From the NCBI GenBank assembly GCA_964429465.1, contig CAYSCA010000001.1, positions 1 to 64,000 on the forward strand: DNA of 64,000 nt, in the 5' to 3' direction. Below the pieces are notes generated by a model. It did not search any database, had not been told where the DNA came from, and saw only the letters and a program-made list of their open reading frames with translations. This document shows positions 1-8,731 of this stretch, one piece after another (positions within the stretch are counted from its first letter, which is position 1; each line of letters starts with the position of its first letter). This DNA comes from Ferrovibrio sp964429465. GTDB lineage: Bacteria > Pseudomonadota > Alphaproteobacteria > Ferrovibrionales > Ferrovibrionaceae. The translations under genes and the position numbers were made by a program.

Positions 1-657
1 GTCTTCTGCCAGCTGCTGATGGCCGACGAGATCAACCGCGCCAGCCCCCGCACCCAGTCCGCCCTGCTGCAGGCGATGCAGGAAAGGCAGGTTTCGGTGG
101 CCGGCCACCGCCATGAACTGCCGGCGCCCTTCCATGTCCTTGCGACGCAGAATCCGCTCGAGCAGGAAGGCACCTATCCGCTGCCGGAAGCGCAGCTCGA
201 TCGCTTCCTGCTGCAGATCGATGTGCGCTATCCCGACCGGGAAGCCGAGCGGCGCATGCTGTTCGCCACCACAGGTGCGGCGGAGGACGCCGTCCCGACC
301 ATTCTTTCGGCCGCCGACCTGATGGCGGCACAGCGTCTGGTGCGCCGCGTGCCGGTGGGCGAAAGCGTCGTGGAAGCCATCCTCAGCATGGTCCGCGCCG
401 GTCGTCCCGAGGAATCGGACGTCGAAGGCATCCGGGATCTCGTCTCCTGGGGCCCCGGCCCCCGCGCCAGTCAGGCCCTCATGCTCGCCGTGCGCGCCCG
501 CGCCCTGTTGCAGGGCCGCCTGGCGCCTTCCGTCGACGACGTGATCGCCCTTGCCGCGCCGGTACTGCGGCACCGGATGGCGCTGACCTTTGCGGCGCGT
601 GCCGAGGGCGTCACGACGGCGGATGTGATCGACCGCCTAACCCAGCCGCTGCGGTGA
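1..657 (+). CDS. MoxR-family AAA+ ATPase (5' end cut off)
   Basis: The reading frame is open from base 1, so this is the C-terminal 218 residues of a longer protein; the Walker A part lies before the window. The visible part opens just before the Walker B motif (LLMADEINRA), followed by the sensor-1 strand (HVLATQNP) and the C-terminal lid. This is the usual MoxR layout. MoxR ATPases are thought to act as chaperones that insert cofactors or remodel partner proteins. The next gene, a DUF58 protein, starts 10 bp downstream, followed by BatA/DUF4159 and a large membrane protein, which is the standard MoxR neighbourhood. The client is not known from sequence. Confidence 0.93.
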   Translation, partial: VFCQLLMADEINRASPRTQSALLQAMQERQVSVAGHRHELPAPFHVLATQNPLEQEGTYPLPEAQLDRFLLQIDVRYPDREAERRMLFATTGAAEDAVPTILSAADLMAAQRLVRRVPVGESVVEAILSMVRAGRPEESDVEGIRDLVSWGPGPRASQALMLAVRARALLQGRLAPSVDDVIALAAPVLRHRMALTFAARAEGVTTADVIDRLTQPLR

Positions 658-667
658 GACAATCCGG

Positions 668-1588
668 ATGAGCGCCGCGATGGCAGCTGGTCCGTCCGCA
701 AATATCCGACGCCAGCGCGCCGAGCAGCTTGCCGCTTTCCTGCCGCCTCTGCTGGTCGCTGCCGAACGGGTGGCGGCCACGGTCGAGCAAGGCGTCCATG
801 GCCGCCGTCGCGTCGGCGCCGGCGATGCCTTCTGGCAATTCCGGCGCTACAGCCCCGGCGATCCGATCACCCGTATCGACTGGCGCCAGACCGCCAAGCG
901 CATTCATCCCTTCATCCGCGAAAATGAATGGGAAGCCGCCGAAAGCGTCTGGCTGTGGCGCGATCCCTCGCCCTCGATGCGCTGGAAATCATCCCTGGGC
1001 ATGGAGCAGAAGGACGAGAGGGCCGAGCTGCTCCTGCTCGCGCTGGCGAGCCTGCTGCTGCGCGGCGGCGAGCGCGTCGCGCTGCTGGGCAATCCCGAGC
1101 GCCCCGCTGCCGGCCGCCTCATCCTGGAGCGCCTGGCCGAGCGTCTGCTTCGGTCGCGCTTCGATACGGCGGAAGCCAGCCTTCCGCCGCCGCAGATGCT
1201 GCCGCGCCATGCGCAGGTCGTTCTGATCGGCGATTTCCTGTATCCCATGCCGGAGATCGCCGCTCGCCTGCGCGTCCTCGCGGATATGGGCGTGAAGGGC
1301 GTCGTGCTGCGGCTGATCGATCCTGCCGAAGAGGATTTTCCCTATACTGGCCGCACCCGCTTCCTCGGCCTCGAAGGAGAAGCTCCGCTGCTGGCCCCCC
1401 GCGCGGAAACCCTGGCCGGCGAATGGCGGACGACCTTTCTCGCACATCAGCAGGAACTGACCGAAGTCTGTCGCCGCCTCGGCTGGCGGCATCTGAAGCA
1501 TCGTACCGACAGGCCGCCGCAGACTGCCCTGCTTGCGCTCTATCAATCCCTGCAGGGCGAGCGGGCAAAGCCGCACGTGATGGGTTAA
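668..1588 (+). CDS. DUF58 domain-containing protein
   Basis: A 306-residue cytoplasmic protein of the DUF58 family, which always travels with MoxR. The family signature is clear around residues 56-77 (FRRYSPGDP then IDWRQTAK). A von Willebrand A-like fold follows, with an intact DxSxS metal site (DPSPSM, about residues 98-103). DUF58 proteins are presumed partners or substrates of the MoxR ATPase. The gene lies 10 bp after moxR and 6 bp before the BatA/DUF4159 gene, so all four genes are probably one operon. The first ATG of the frame fits the spacing; a second Met four codons later is possible. Confidence 0.9.
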   Translation: MSAAMAAGPSANIRRQRAEQLAAFLPPLLVAAERVAATVEQGVHGRRRVGAGDAFWQFRRYSPGDPITRIDWRQTAKRIHPFIRENEWEAAESVWLWRDPSPSMRWKSSLGMEQKDERAELLLLALASLLLRGGERVALLGNPERPAAGRLILERLAERLLRSRFDTAEASLPPPQMLPRHAQVVLIGDFLYPMPEIAARLRVLADMGVKGVVLRLIDPAEEDFPYTGRTRFLGLEGEAPLLAPRAETLAGEWRTTFLAHQQELTEVCRRLGWRHLKHRTDRPPQTALLALYQSLQGERAKPHVMG

Positions 1589-1594
1589 GGCAGG

Positions 1595-4366
1595 ATGTTC
1601 ACGCTCGGCAGTCTCGCTTTTGCCACGCCCTGGGCGCTGACCGCCCTGCTCGCCCTGCCGGTGCTGTGGTGGCTGCTGCGGATCACGCCGCCGACCCCGA
1701 AGCAGGTATCCTTCCCGCCGCTGCGGCTGCTGCTGATGCTGCGGCCGAAGGAGGAAACACCCGCCCATACGCCGCTCTGGCTGCTGCTGCTGCGTCTGCT
1801 GATTGCCGCACTGGCCATTCTGGCGCTGGCAGAGCCCATCCTGAATCCGCAATCGGCCCAGCGCAGTTCCGGCCCGCTTGTCCTGCTGCTGGACGACGGC
1901 TGGACGGCCGCGCCGCGCTGGCGGGACCGGCTTGTTCTTGCCGACAACGCCCTCGAAAGAGCGGAACGCGAAGGCCGTCCGGCACTGCTGATCACCACTG
2001 CCCCGGCGAGCGACGGCGCGCTGACGCTGCCGGGCCCGATGATGCCGGCAGCCGAGCTGCGTCCTGTCGTCGCGGCGCTCCAGCCGAAGGCGTGGACCAG
2101 CGATCGCGCTGCCTTGCTGCAAAATCTGCTGGACGCCAGACTGCCCCAGGACGCGGAAGTGATCTGGCTGACCGACGGTCTGCGCGATGACGAATCCGGC
2201 GAGGCAACTTACGCGCTTGCCGAATGGCTGCTGCGGCTCGGGAGCCTGCGTGTCGTGACGACCGAGCCGCAGGATGCCGCCATTGCATTGCTGCCCCCCG
2301 TCACCGAGCGCCAGGACGATGTGATCACAGCCCGCCGGCCTGACGGCGCAGCCGATGAGCGCAGCCTCACCTTGCGCGCCGTTACCGACCAGGGCCGTGT
2401 CCTGGCGCGGGAGACGCTGACATTCCCGGCCGGCGCCAGCACCGGCAGCCTCCAGCTCAATCTGCCCGGCGAGATTCGCAATCAGCTTTCGCGGCTGGAA
2501 ATCGAGGAGCAGCCGAGCGCGGGAACCGTCCAGTTGCTCGATGAGCGCTGGCGGCGCCGGCCCGTAGGCCTGGTGTCGGGCGGCGCGCTGGAAACCAGAC
2601 AGCCCCTGCTGAGCGATCTGTTCTATCTGGAACGCGCCCTGGGTCCCTATGCCGAACTGCGGCAGGGCCGGATCGCGGAGCTGCTGGAGCGCGAACTCGC
2701 CGTCATCGTGCTGGCCGATGTCGCCCAGGTGATTGGCGGCGATGAGGCCCGTTTGCAGGACTGGCTCAACAATGGCGGCGTTCTGCTGCGCTTCGCTGGT
2801 CCGCGCATGGCTGAGACCGACGACGACCTGTTGCCGGTCAAACTGCGCCAGGGCGCCCGCCAGCTCGGCGGAGCCCTGTCCTGGGCGCAACCCCAGCGGC
2901 TTGGCCCCATACCCGAAAGCAGCCCGTTTTTCGGGATTTCGGGCGGCGACCAGATCACGGTCAGCCGCCAGGTTCTGGCCGAGCCGGAACCCCGGCTGGG
3001 CGAAAAGACATGGCTACGTCTGGCCGATGGCACGCCTCTGGTCACCGCCGAACGCCGCGGCAAGGGCTGGCTGATTCTCGTGCACACGACCGCCAATACG
3101 CTATGGTCCGATCTGGCGCTGAGCGGGTTCTATGTCGAGATGCTGCGCAAGGTGGTCGATCTCTCCCAGGGCGTTGCAGCGAACAGCGAAACGGCTGACG
3201 CACCGCTCGCCCCCCTTACCGTCCTCGATGGCTTCGGCCGTTCCGGCGAGCCCGGACCGGCCGTGCAGCCGCTGCCGGCCCGCAGCACCGAACCGGTAAA
3301 GCCCGGGCCGCGGCATCCGCCAGGCTGGTATGGCCGACCGGACAGCCGCCGGGCGCTGAATGCGGCAACGGCGGAAACCGCCCTGCAGCCGGTCACCCGC
3401 TGGCCGGCCGACACGACGGTGCAGTCCATGAACGAGACGAGCCGCGAGATATCCCTGCTGCCCTGGCTGCTCAGCGGGGCATTGCTCCTGCTGCTGGCCG
3501 ACTGGCTGGTCGGCCTGGGCCTGCGCGGTCTGCTGCCGCGCTTGCGCCGATCCGCTTCTGCCGCGGTCGCACTTCTTGCGGCGCTTCTGCTGTTCGCTGC
3601 TCACGCCGAGGCGCAGCAGAGCCGCGGTGCCACTTCCTCCCCGGCCGACCAATTCGCACTGACGGCGTCGCTCGATCTGCGGCTGGCCTATGTGATCACC
3701 GGGCAGGCCGATATCGACGAGATGAGCCGGGCCGGGCTGTACGGGCTGACCGAAGTGCTGTTCCGCCGCACCTCGATCGAGGCGGCCGAGCCGCTCGGAA
3801 TCAATCTGGAAAGCGACGATATCTCCCTGCTGCCATTCCTCTACTGGCCGGTCGCACCGACCCAGCCGCAATTGTCGGATGCCGCCCTGCGGCGGATCGA
3901 CCAGTTCATGAAGACCGGCGGCATGATCCTGTTCGATACGCGCGACCAGGCCATGGGCCTGAGCGGTACCGCGGCCAGCCCGAATACAGAGAAGCTGCGC
4001 CAGATGCTGGCGAAACTCGACATTCCGCCGCTGATGCCGGTGCCGGACGATCATGTGCTGACCAAGGCGTTTTACCTGCTGCAGGAATTCCCCGGCCGCT
4101 ACAGCGGCGGCGCCGTATGGGTCGAGCGCAGTCCCGGCGGCGACAAGGATGGCGTGACCTCGCTGGTCATCGGCAGTCACGACTGGGCAGCCGCCTGGGC
4201 GATGGATCCGACCGGACGGCCGCTGGCGGCTACTCTTCCCAACACCCCGCGCCAGCGGGAATTCGCCTATCGCTTCGGCGTGAACCTGCTGATGTACACC
4301 CTGACCGGCAATTACAAGGCCGACCAGGTCCACGTCCCCGCCCTGCTGGAACGCCTCGGGCAATAG
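1595..4366 (+). CDS. BatA N-terminal / DUF4159 membrane protein
   Basis: A 923-residue membrane protein. Residues 1-85 match the aerotolerance-regulator (BatA) N-terminal region with two membrane helices. A VWA-like part follows whose metal site is degenerate (LLLDDGWTAA, where DxSxS is expected). Further helices lie near residues 620-642 and 656-671. The C-terminal third (about 690-920) is a DUF4159 domain of the GATase-like superfamily, with the DISLLPFLYWPV segment typical of it. The family is found in MoxR operons and its biochemical role is unknown. Spacing is 6 bp from DUF58 and 9 bp to the next gene, consistent with one operon. Confidence 0.88.
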   Translation: MFTLGSLAFATPWALTALLALPVLWWLLRITPPTPKQVSFPPLRLLLMLRPKEETPAHTPLWLLLLRLLIAALAILALAEPILNPQSAQRSSGPLVLLLDDGWTAAPRWRDRLVLADNALERAEREGRPALLITTAPASDGALTLPGPMMPAAELRPVVAALQPKAWTSDRAALLQNLLDARLPQDAEVIWLTDGLRDDESGEATYALAEWLLRLGSLRVVTTEPQDAAIALLPPVTERQDDVITARRPDGAADERSLTLRAVTDQGRVLARETLTFPAGASTGSLQLNLPGEIRNQLSRLEIEEQPSAGTVQLLDERWRRRPVGLVSGGALETRQPLLSDLFYLERALGPYAELRQGRIAELLERELAVIVLADVAQVIGGDEARLQDWLNNGGVLLRFAGPRMAETDDDLLPVKLRQGARQLGGALSWAQPQRLGPIPESSPFFGISGGDQITVSRQVLAEPEPRLGEKTWLRLADGTPLVTAERRGKGWLILVHTTANTLWSDLALSGFYVEMLRKVVDLSQGVAANSETADAPLAPLTVLDGFGRSGEPGPAVQPLPARSTEPVKPGPRHPPGWYGRPDSRRALNAATAETALQPVTRWPADTTVQSMNETSREISLLPWLLSGALLLLLADWLVGLGLRGLLPRLRRSASAAVALLAALLLFAAHAEAQQSRGATSSPADQFALTASLDLRLAYVITGQADIDEMSRAGLYGLTEVLFRRTSIEAAEPLGINLESDDISLLPFLYWPVAPTQPQLSDAALRRIDQFMKTGGMILFDTRDQAMGLSGTAASPNTEKLRQMLAKLDIPPLMPVPDDHVLTKAFYLLQEFPGRYSGGAVWVERSPGGDKDGVTSLVIGSHDWAAAWAMDPTGRPLAATLPNTPRQREFAYRFGVNLLMYTLTGNYKADQVHVPALLERLGQ

Positions 4367-4375
4367 GCTGACCCG

Positions 4376-6478
4376 ATGAGCAGCGCCTATACCCTCGATC
4401 TTGCCCCGCTGGTGCCATGGCCGTTCCTGGTGGCCTGCGCCATCGTCATCCTGCTGCTGACCTGCTACGGCCTATGGCGTCGCGCCCGCGGCACCCTGCT
4501 GCGCGGCCTGGCCGCCGCTCTGGCGCTGGCGGCACTCGCCAACCCGGTGGCCCGCCGCGAGGAGCGCGCCGGGCTTCCCGATATCGCCGTGATGGTGGTC
4601 GACGAAAGTCCGAGCCAGGGAATTGGCGAGCGGCAGCGGCAGGCGGACGAGGCCGAGGCCGCGTTGCGCCAGAAACTTGGCGAGATCGAAAATCTGGAGG
4701 TGCGGGTCGTGCGCGCCGGCAAGGCCGCACCCGAGACGGCCGATCGCGACGAAGGCACGCGGCTGTATTCCGCCCTGACGCTCGCGCTCAGCGACCTTCC
4801 CCGCCACCGGCTTGCCGGCAGCATGCTGGTCACCGACGGCCAGGTGCATGACATGCCCGACGTGAGCGCATTGCAGGACATGGCGGGCGCCCCGGTGCAT
4901 GTGCTGCTGACCGGACGGCTGGATGAGCGCGACCGCCGGCTGGTGGTGCGCAACGCGCCGACTTTCGGCATGGTCAATCAGGATCTGGCGGTCACCCTGC
5001 GTATCGATGATACCGGCGCCAGGCCCAACGAGATGGCGCAGCTGCGCTTCCGCCAGCAGGATGCCGCCGACCAGATGCTTTCGGTTCCGGTCGGCCGCGA
5101 CATCACCGTGCCGTTCAAGCTGCCGCGGGCCGGACGCAGCTTGCTGGAATTCGACGTGGCGCCGATCGAGGGCGAACTGACGCCGCATAACAATCATGTT
5201 GCCCTGTCGATCAACGGCGTGCGGGATCGTCTTCGCGTGCTGCTGGTCACCGGCGAGGCCCATGCGGGTGAGCGCGTCTGGCGCAACCTGCTCAAGGCCG
5301 ATCCCAATGTCGACCTGGTGCATTTCACCATCCTGCGGCCGCCCGACAAGCAGGACGGCACGCCGATCCGGGAGCTGTCGCTGATCGCGTTTCCGATCCG
5401 CGAACTGTTTGAACTCAAGCTGAACGAGTTCGATCTGATCATCTTCGACCGCTACCGGCGGCGCGGCATTTTGCCGGCATCGTATTTCGAGAATATCGCC
5501 AATTACGTCGAGCGCGGCGGCGCCCTGCTGGAAGTGTCGGGCCCGGCATACGCGACGCCGCTCAGCCTGTATCGCACCCCGCTGGCCGATATCTTCCCCG
5601 GGCATCCGGTCGGCACCGTACGGACGGAAGCCTTCCTCCCGCGGCTGAGCAATATCGGCGAGCGCCACCCCGTGACCGCGGGATTGCCGGGCTCGACCGG
5701 CGGGCCCGACGGCGCTCCCAGCTGGAGCCGCTGGTTCCGCGTCATCAATGTGACGGCGACAAGCGGCCATACCCTGCTCGAGACGCCGCGCGCCGAACCC
5801 CTGATGGTGCTGGACCGGGTCGAGAAAGGGCGCGTTGCCCAGATCTATTCCGACCACATCTGGCTCTGGTCGCGCGGCTTCGAGGGCGGCGGCCCGCAAG
5901 CCGAATTGCTGCGTCGCCTGGCGCATTGGCTGATGAAGGAGCCTGACCTCGAGGAAGAAGCCTTGCGCGCCGAGGCGCGGGGCGGCCGGCTCGAAGTCGA
6001 GCGGCGCAGCCTGACCGAACGCCGCGAGCCGGTCACCGTGGTGCGCCCCGATGGCAGCGAGACGCCGCTGATGCTGGAAGAACGCGGCCAGGGGCTGGCC
6101 AGCGGAGTCCTGCCGGTCGACGTTCCAGGAATCTACCGGGTGCGCGACGGCATACATGAGGCCGTGGCCACGGTCGGCGCGGTGAATCCCCGCGAATTCG
6201 CCGATCCGCGCGCCACGCCGTCGGTCTTGAAGCCACTCGCCGATGCGAGTAACGGCAGCATCCATTGGCTGCGCGATGGCCTGCCGGATATCCGCATGAT
6301 GGACAAGCCGACCCGCAGTGCCGGCCGGGAAGCGGCCGGGCGCAACTGGATCGGCCTGTATCGGCAGAACGATTACGTGATCACCGGCCTCAGCCTCACC
6401 CCGCTGGTGCTGCCGCTAGCCGCGCTGGCTGCCCTGCTCGGCGCCATGCTGCTGATGTGGCGACGCGAGAGCCGCTAG
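4376..6478 (+). CDS. Membrane protein with VWA-like and GATase-like region
   Basis: A 700-residue protein with two N-terminal helices (about 12-35 and 40-58), a VWA-like strand bearing DESPS (a DxSxS site, about residue 80), a long periplasmic section and one C-terminal helix (about 672-695). The middle part (about residues 290-510) resembles the class I glutamine amidotransferase-like fold common in MoxR-operon proteins, but I see no catalytic Cys-His-Glu triad. It is probably the last gene of the MoxR operon and a membrane partner of the preceding proteins. Its TAG stop shares the palindrome CTAG with the stop of the convergent gene at 6475-6861. Confidence 0.8.
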   Translation: MSSAYTLDLAPLVPWPFLVACAIVILLLTCYGLWRRARGTLLRGLAAALALAALANPVARREERAGLPDIAVMVVDESPSQGIGERQRQADEAEAALRQKLGEIENLEVRVVRAGKAAPETADRDEGTRLYSALTLALSDLPRHRLAGSMLVTDGQVHDMPDVSALQDMAGAPVHVLLTGRLDERDRRLVVRNAPTFGMVNQDLAVTLRIDDTGARPNEMAQLRFRQQDAADQMLSVPVGRDITVPFKLPRAGRSLLEFDVAPIEGELTPHNNHVALSINGVRDRLRVLLVTGEAHAGERVWRNLLKADPNVDLVHFTILRPPDKQDGTPIRELSLIAFPIRELFELKLNEFDLIIFDRYRRRGILPASYFENIANYVERGGALLEVSGPAYATPLSLYRTPLADIFPGHPVGTVRTEAFLPRLSNIGERHPVTAGLPGSTGGPDGAPSWSRWFRVINVTATSGHTLLETPRAEPLMVLDRVEKGRVAQIYSDHIWLWSRGFEGGGPQAELLRRLAHWLMKEPDLEEEALRAEARGGRLEVERRSLTERREPVTVVRPDGSETPLMLEERGQGLASGVLPVDVPGIYRVRDGIHEAVATVGAVNPREFADPRATPSVLKPLADASNGSIHWLRDGLPDIRMMDKPTRSAGREAAGRNWIGLYRQNDYVITGLSLTPLVLPLAALAALLGAMLLMWRRESR

Positions 6479-6861
6479 TTCTGCAGCAGCCATTCGGCGG
6501 CTTCCCGGATGCTCATTCCGATGCGCAGACCGGCCTGCGCCGCGGCCGGGTTGACCGTCGAGACCACGCCGCAGGCCCAGGCATCGGCGGCGTCGCCGAT
6601 GCGGGCCGAGTCATGGCGATAAGCCGCCGCCGCATAAGGCAGCGACAGCACGCCGGCGATGCCGGCTGCGTCCTTGCCGATGCCGGCGTCATTCAGGAAG
6701 CAGGCTGCAAGCGGCACGGCGGCAGCATAGCCCGCAGCGCTCACCCCGCCATGGCTGCCCGAGACCACGATGCCCCCGCCGTCGCCCGCCTCGATCTCGG
6801 TGATGCTGTCCACCAGCAGGATGAAGACGCCGTCCCGCAGCGTCACAACGGTCCGGGCCAT
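6475..6861 (-). CDS. Conserved protein of unknown function (SGSHGG motif)
   Basis: A 128-residue protein. I recognise the sequence type as a conserved hypothetical but know no function for it. Visible motifs are DSITEI near the N terminus, IVVSGSHGG (glycine-rich turn), ACFLNDAGIGKDAAGI and AYRHDSARIGDAADAW, then GVVSTVN. The alternation of small residues with conserved His, Asp and Ser suggests a compact enzyme or ligand-binding domain. It starts 2 bp after the stop of the GNAT gene, so the two are co-translated. No signal peptide or membrane helix is visible. Confidence 0.75.
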   Translation of the reverse strand: MARTVVTLRDGVFILLVDSITEIEAGDGGGIVVSGSHGGVSAAGYAAAVPLAACFLNDAGIGKDAAGIAGVLSLPYAAAAYRHDSARIGDAADAWACGVVSTVNPAAAQAGLRIGMSIREAAEWLLQN

Positions 6862-6863
6862 CG

Positions 6864-7385
6864 TCAGGCCGCGCGCTTGCGGCGCGCCGGCTTGGCCTTT
6901 CCGACCATGCCGGAAACGCCCTCCAGCGCACCTGCAGCCAGTTCCATGATCTGGAACCGCTCGCGCTCGACCCAGCCCGGCATCTCCAGGCCATGGTCGG
7001 CGGCGCTGCTGAAACCGAAAGGCTCGTAATAGGGCTTGTCGCCGACCAGGATGCAGAGGCGATGCCCCTGCCGCGTCGCCGCGTAAAGGCTGTGCCGGAT
7101 CAGCGCGCGACCAATCCCCTGACCCTGGTAATCGGGATGGACGGCCACCGGTCCCAGCATGATTGCCGGGACCGCATCTTCGCCGATCGCCACCGGCCAG
7201 TAGCGTATCGAACCCAGCAGCACGCCCTCTCCATCGCGGACGACGAAGGCCAGCGACTTCAGATGCGCCACGCCCTCGCGCAGCCGGTACACGGTTTTCA
7301 TTGTGCGCTCCGACCCGAAGGTCAGGTCGAGCAGGGTATCAATCTGGGCGGCATCACCCGGCCGTTCGGGAAGTATCGGGAACAT
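6864..7385 (-). CDS. GNAT family N-acetyltransferase
   Basis: A 173-residue acetyl-CoA-dependent acyltransferase. The acetyl-CoA loop is PDYQGQGIGRALI, preceded by the beta-4 strand IMLGPVAVHP; GDKPYYEPFGF further on is the usual GNAT element after it. The frame stays open upstream to 7553. I chose the ATG at 7385 because homologues begin at this point (MFPILPERPGD) and a GGAAG Shine-Dalgarno sequence sits 7 bases before it; the ATG at 7472 has no such site. Substrate unknown. It forms a two-gene unit with the SGSHGG protein. Confidence 0.82.
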   Translation of the reverse strand: MFPILPERPGDAAQIDTLLDLTFGSERTMKTVYRLREGVAHLKSLAFVVRDGEGVLLGSIRYWPVAIGEDAVPAIMLGPVAVHPDYQGQGIGRALIRHSLYAATRQGHRLCILVGDKPYYEPFGFSSAADHGLEMPGWVERERFQIMELAAGALEGVSGMVGKAKPARRKRAA

Positions 7386-7685
7386 CAGCTTGCTTCCGGC
7401 AACAAGATCGGAGACCACAGGCGGACGGGCGGCCTTAGCCTTCCGTCCGGTCGGCCGGCGGTTCGCTGTCATCCTGGAAGCTGATGTCTGTCGAGACGAA
7501 GAAATAGCGACTTGGACTTTCTGCTTCAGCGCACGCGAACGGCCGCCGCGCACCGCTTTCGCATTTGAATCTGCTTATGCGGTGCGCCGGTTCGAGCTCG
7601 TCGATGTCGCCATTGGCGGATCATCAGGTGCGTCCTCTTGTCGCGCCTGTTCGATAGCATAGGGCTATCGGGTCGTAAACGGGTT
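7386..7685. other. 300-bp gap between GNAT and LysR genes
   Basis: No convincing gene is present; both neighbours run leftward. Two inverted repeats stand out. One has 9-bp arms (GCGCACCGC at 7548-7556 and GCGGTGCGC at 7579-7587). The other has 7-bp arms CGATAGC/GCTATCG at 7652-7670. The promoter of the GNAT unit should lie here, but I cannot point to convincing -35 and -10 boxes. Confidence 0.5.
7652..7670. repeat. CGATAGC/GCTATCG inverted repeat after the LysR gene
   Basis: A perfect 7-bp inverted repeat with a 5-base spacer, 15 bp beyond the LysR stop codon. No T-run follows on the minus strand, so it is not a standard intrinsic terminator. A closely related palindrome (GATAGCTATC, 8689-8698) lies on the other side of the gene at the wrbA promoter. 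Confidence 0.55.
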
Positions 7686-8630
7686 TCAGGCCTGCTGGTT
7701 CCGGCGCGGACCCACTGTGTCCAGCAGAGCACACTCCCATGGCGGCTCGGGTCCGAACCGCTCGACCAGGAAATCGATGAATGCCCGTAATTTCGGGGTC
7801 AGGAACCGCTGCGCCGGATAGACGGCATGGATGCCGAAGGGGGCCGTTTCATAGGCCTCGAGCACCGGTACCAGGCGGCCGGCGGCGATGTCGGGACCGA
7901 CGATGAAGCTGGGCGACCGGACCAGGCCGATCCCGGCCAGCGCCGCATCGCGCAGGGCATCGCCGTTATTGGCATGCAGCCGGCCGGAAACCTTGATCGC
8001 CCAGGGCCCGCCTTCGCCCTGGTATCGCCAGGTGAGCGCCTCGGGGAGGTAATTGTAGACCAGGCATTCATGCTGGCGCAGATCGGACGGTTGCAGGGGT
8101 ACGCCCGCCTTGCGCAGGTAGGCTTCGGAGGCGCAGGTGATGAAGCGGCTGAAAGCCAGCCGCCGCGCGGTCAGGGTGGAATCGGCCAGCTCGCCGATGC
8201 GGATCGCGACGTCCACATCCTCGTCCAGAAGGTCGATGCGGCGATCGTTGAAGGTCAGGTCAACGCGCAATTCCGGATAGCGGGTCAGCAGTTCCGGCAG
8301 TAACGGAGCCACGTAGCCGAGACCGAAGCTCATCGGCAGGTTGACCCGCAGCAGGCCACGCGGTGCGGAATGGAGATTCTGCACCGCCGCGTCCGCGGCC
8401 TCGGCTTCCGCCAGCACGCGCTGGGCATGCGCGAGGACGATGCGCCCGGTCTCGGTGAGCGCCAGCTTGCGCGTGGTCCGTTGCAGGAGCTGGGTGCCCA
8501 GCCGCTGCTCAAGCCGGGCGACCTGCTTGGAGACCGCCGATTTCGACACTCGCAGCGCCGCCGCGGCGGCGCTGAAACTGTTGTGCTCCACCACCTTGGC
8601 GAAAGCCGCCAGATCCAGAAGCTGCTCCAT
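7686..8630 (-). CDS. LysR family transcriptional regulator
   Basis: A 314-residue LysR regulator: a winged helix-turn-helix at residues 1-60 (FSAAAAALRVSKSAVSKQVARL as the recognition region), a linker helix and a substrate-binding domain from about residue 90. The VDLTFNDRRIDLLDEDVDVAIRIG stretch, here shortened in description to its NDRRIDLL core, is typical of the CrgA/YhaJ-like subgroup. The subgroup often sits beside quinone reductases and pirins. It is divergent from wrbA and the pirin, which are its likely targets through the palindrome at 8646-8680. The ATG at 8630 has AAGGA 7 bases upstream. The inducer is unknown; a quinone or electrophile is a reasonable guess. Confidence 0.92.
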   Translation of the reverse strand: MEQLLDLAAFAKVVEHNSFSAAAAALRVSKSAVSKQVARLEQRLGTQLLQRTTRKLALTETGRIVLAHAQRVLAEAEAADAAVQNLHSAPRGLLRVNLPMSFGLGYVAPLLPELLTRYPELRVDLTFNDRRIDLLDEDVDVAIRIGELADSTLTARRLAFSRFITCASEAYLRKAGVPLQPSDLRQHECLVYNYLPEALTWRYQGEGGPWAIKVSGRLHANNGDALRDAALAGIGLVRSPSFIVGPDIAAGRLVPVLEAYETAPFGIHAVYPAQRFLTPKLRAFIDFLVERFGPEPPWECALLDTVGPRRNQQA

Positions 8631-8645
8631 AGACTGTCCTTACAA

Positions 8646-8680
8646 GGAAACAATGATATTCCTTATCTATCATTGTTTCC
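8646..8680. promoter_or_regulatory. 13-bp perfect inverted repeat, probable LysR operator
   Basis: GGAAACAATGATA (8646-8658) and its exact reverse complement TATCATTGTTTCC (8668-8680) are separated by 9 bases. The site lies in the 101-bp gap between the divergent LysR and wrbA genes. The right arm covers the candidate wrbA -35 box and the left arm lies 16 bp before the LysR start. The position suits a LysR site that controls both genes. Confidence 0.7.
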
Positions 8681-8700
8681 CAAAGAACGATAGCTATCTT
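8673..8700 (+). promoter_or_regulatory. Candidate wrbA promoter
   Basis: TTGTTT (8673-8678), 16 bases, then TATCTT (8695-8700). The -35 box overlaps the right arm of the 13-bp palindrome, and the -10 region overlaps the second palindrome GATAGCTATC (8689-8698). A strong AGGAGG ribosome binding site follows just before the wrbA ATG. Confidence 0.45.
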
Positions 8701-8731
8701 CACCTTCGAAAGCTCACCCCAGGAGGTAACG

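Noticed and set aside
989..2890. Long open frame of 633 codons on the minus strand opposite DUF58 and BatA/DUF4159
   Set aside because: The coding strand has strong family matches and regular operon spacing. The antisense frame is rich in Gln, Arg and Gly, as expected of the complement of GC-rich codons, and has no recognisable motif. The same holds for the frames at 10-12 kb, 16.4-18.9 kb, 22.6-24.7 kb and 52-54.5 kb.
7652..7670. Intrinsic terminator of the LysR gene
   Set aside because: The stem is real, but the following bases on the minus strand are AACAGGCG with no T-run.
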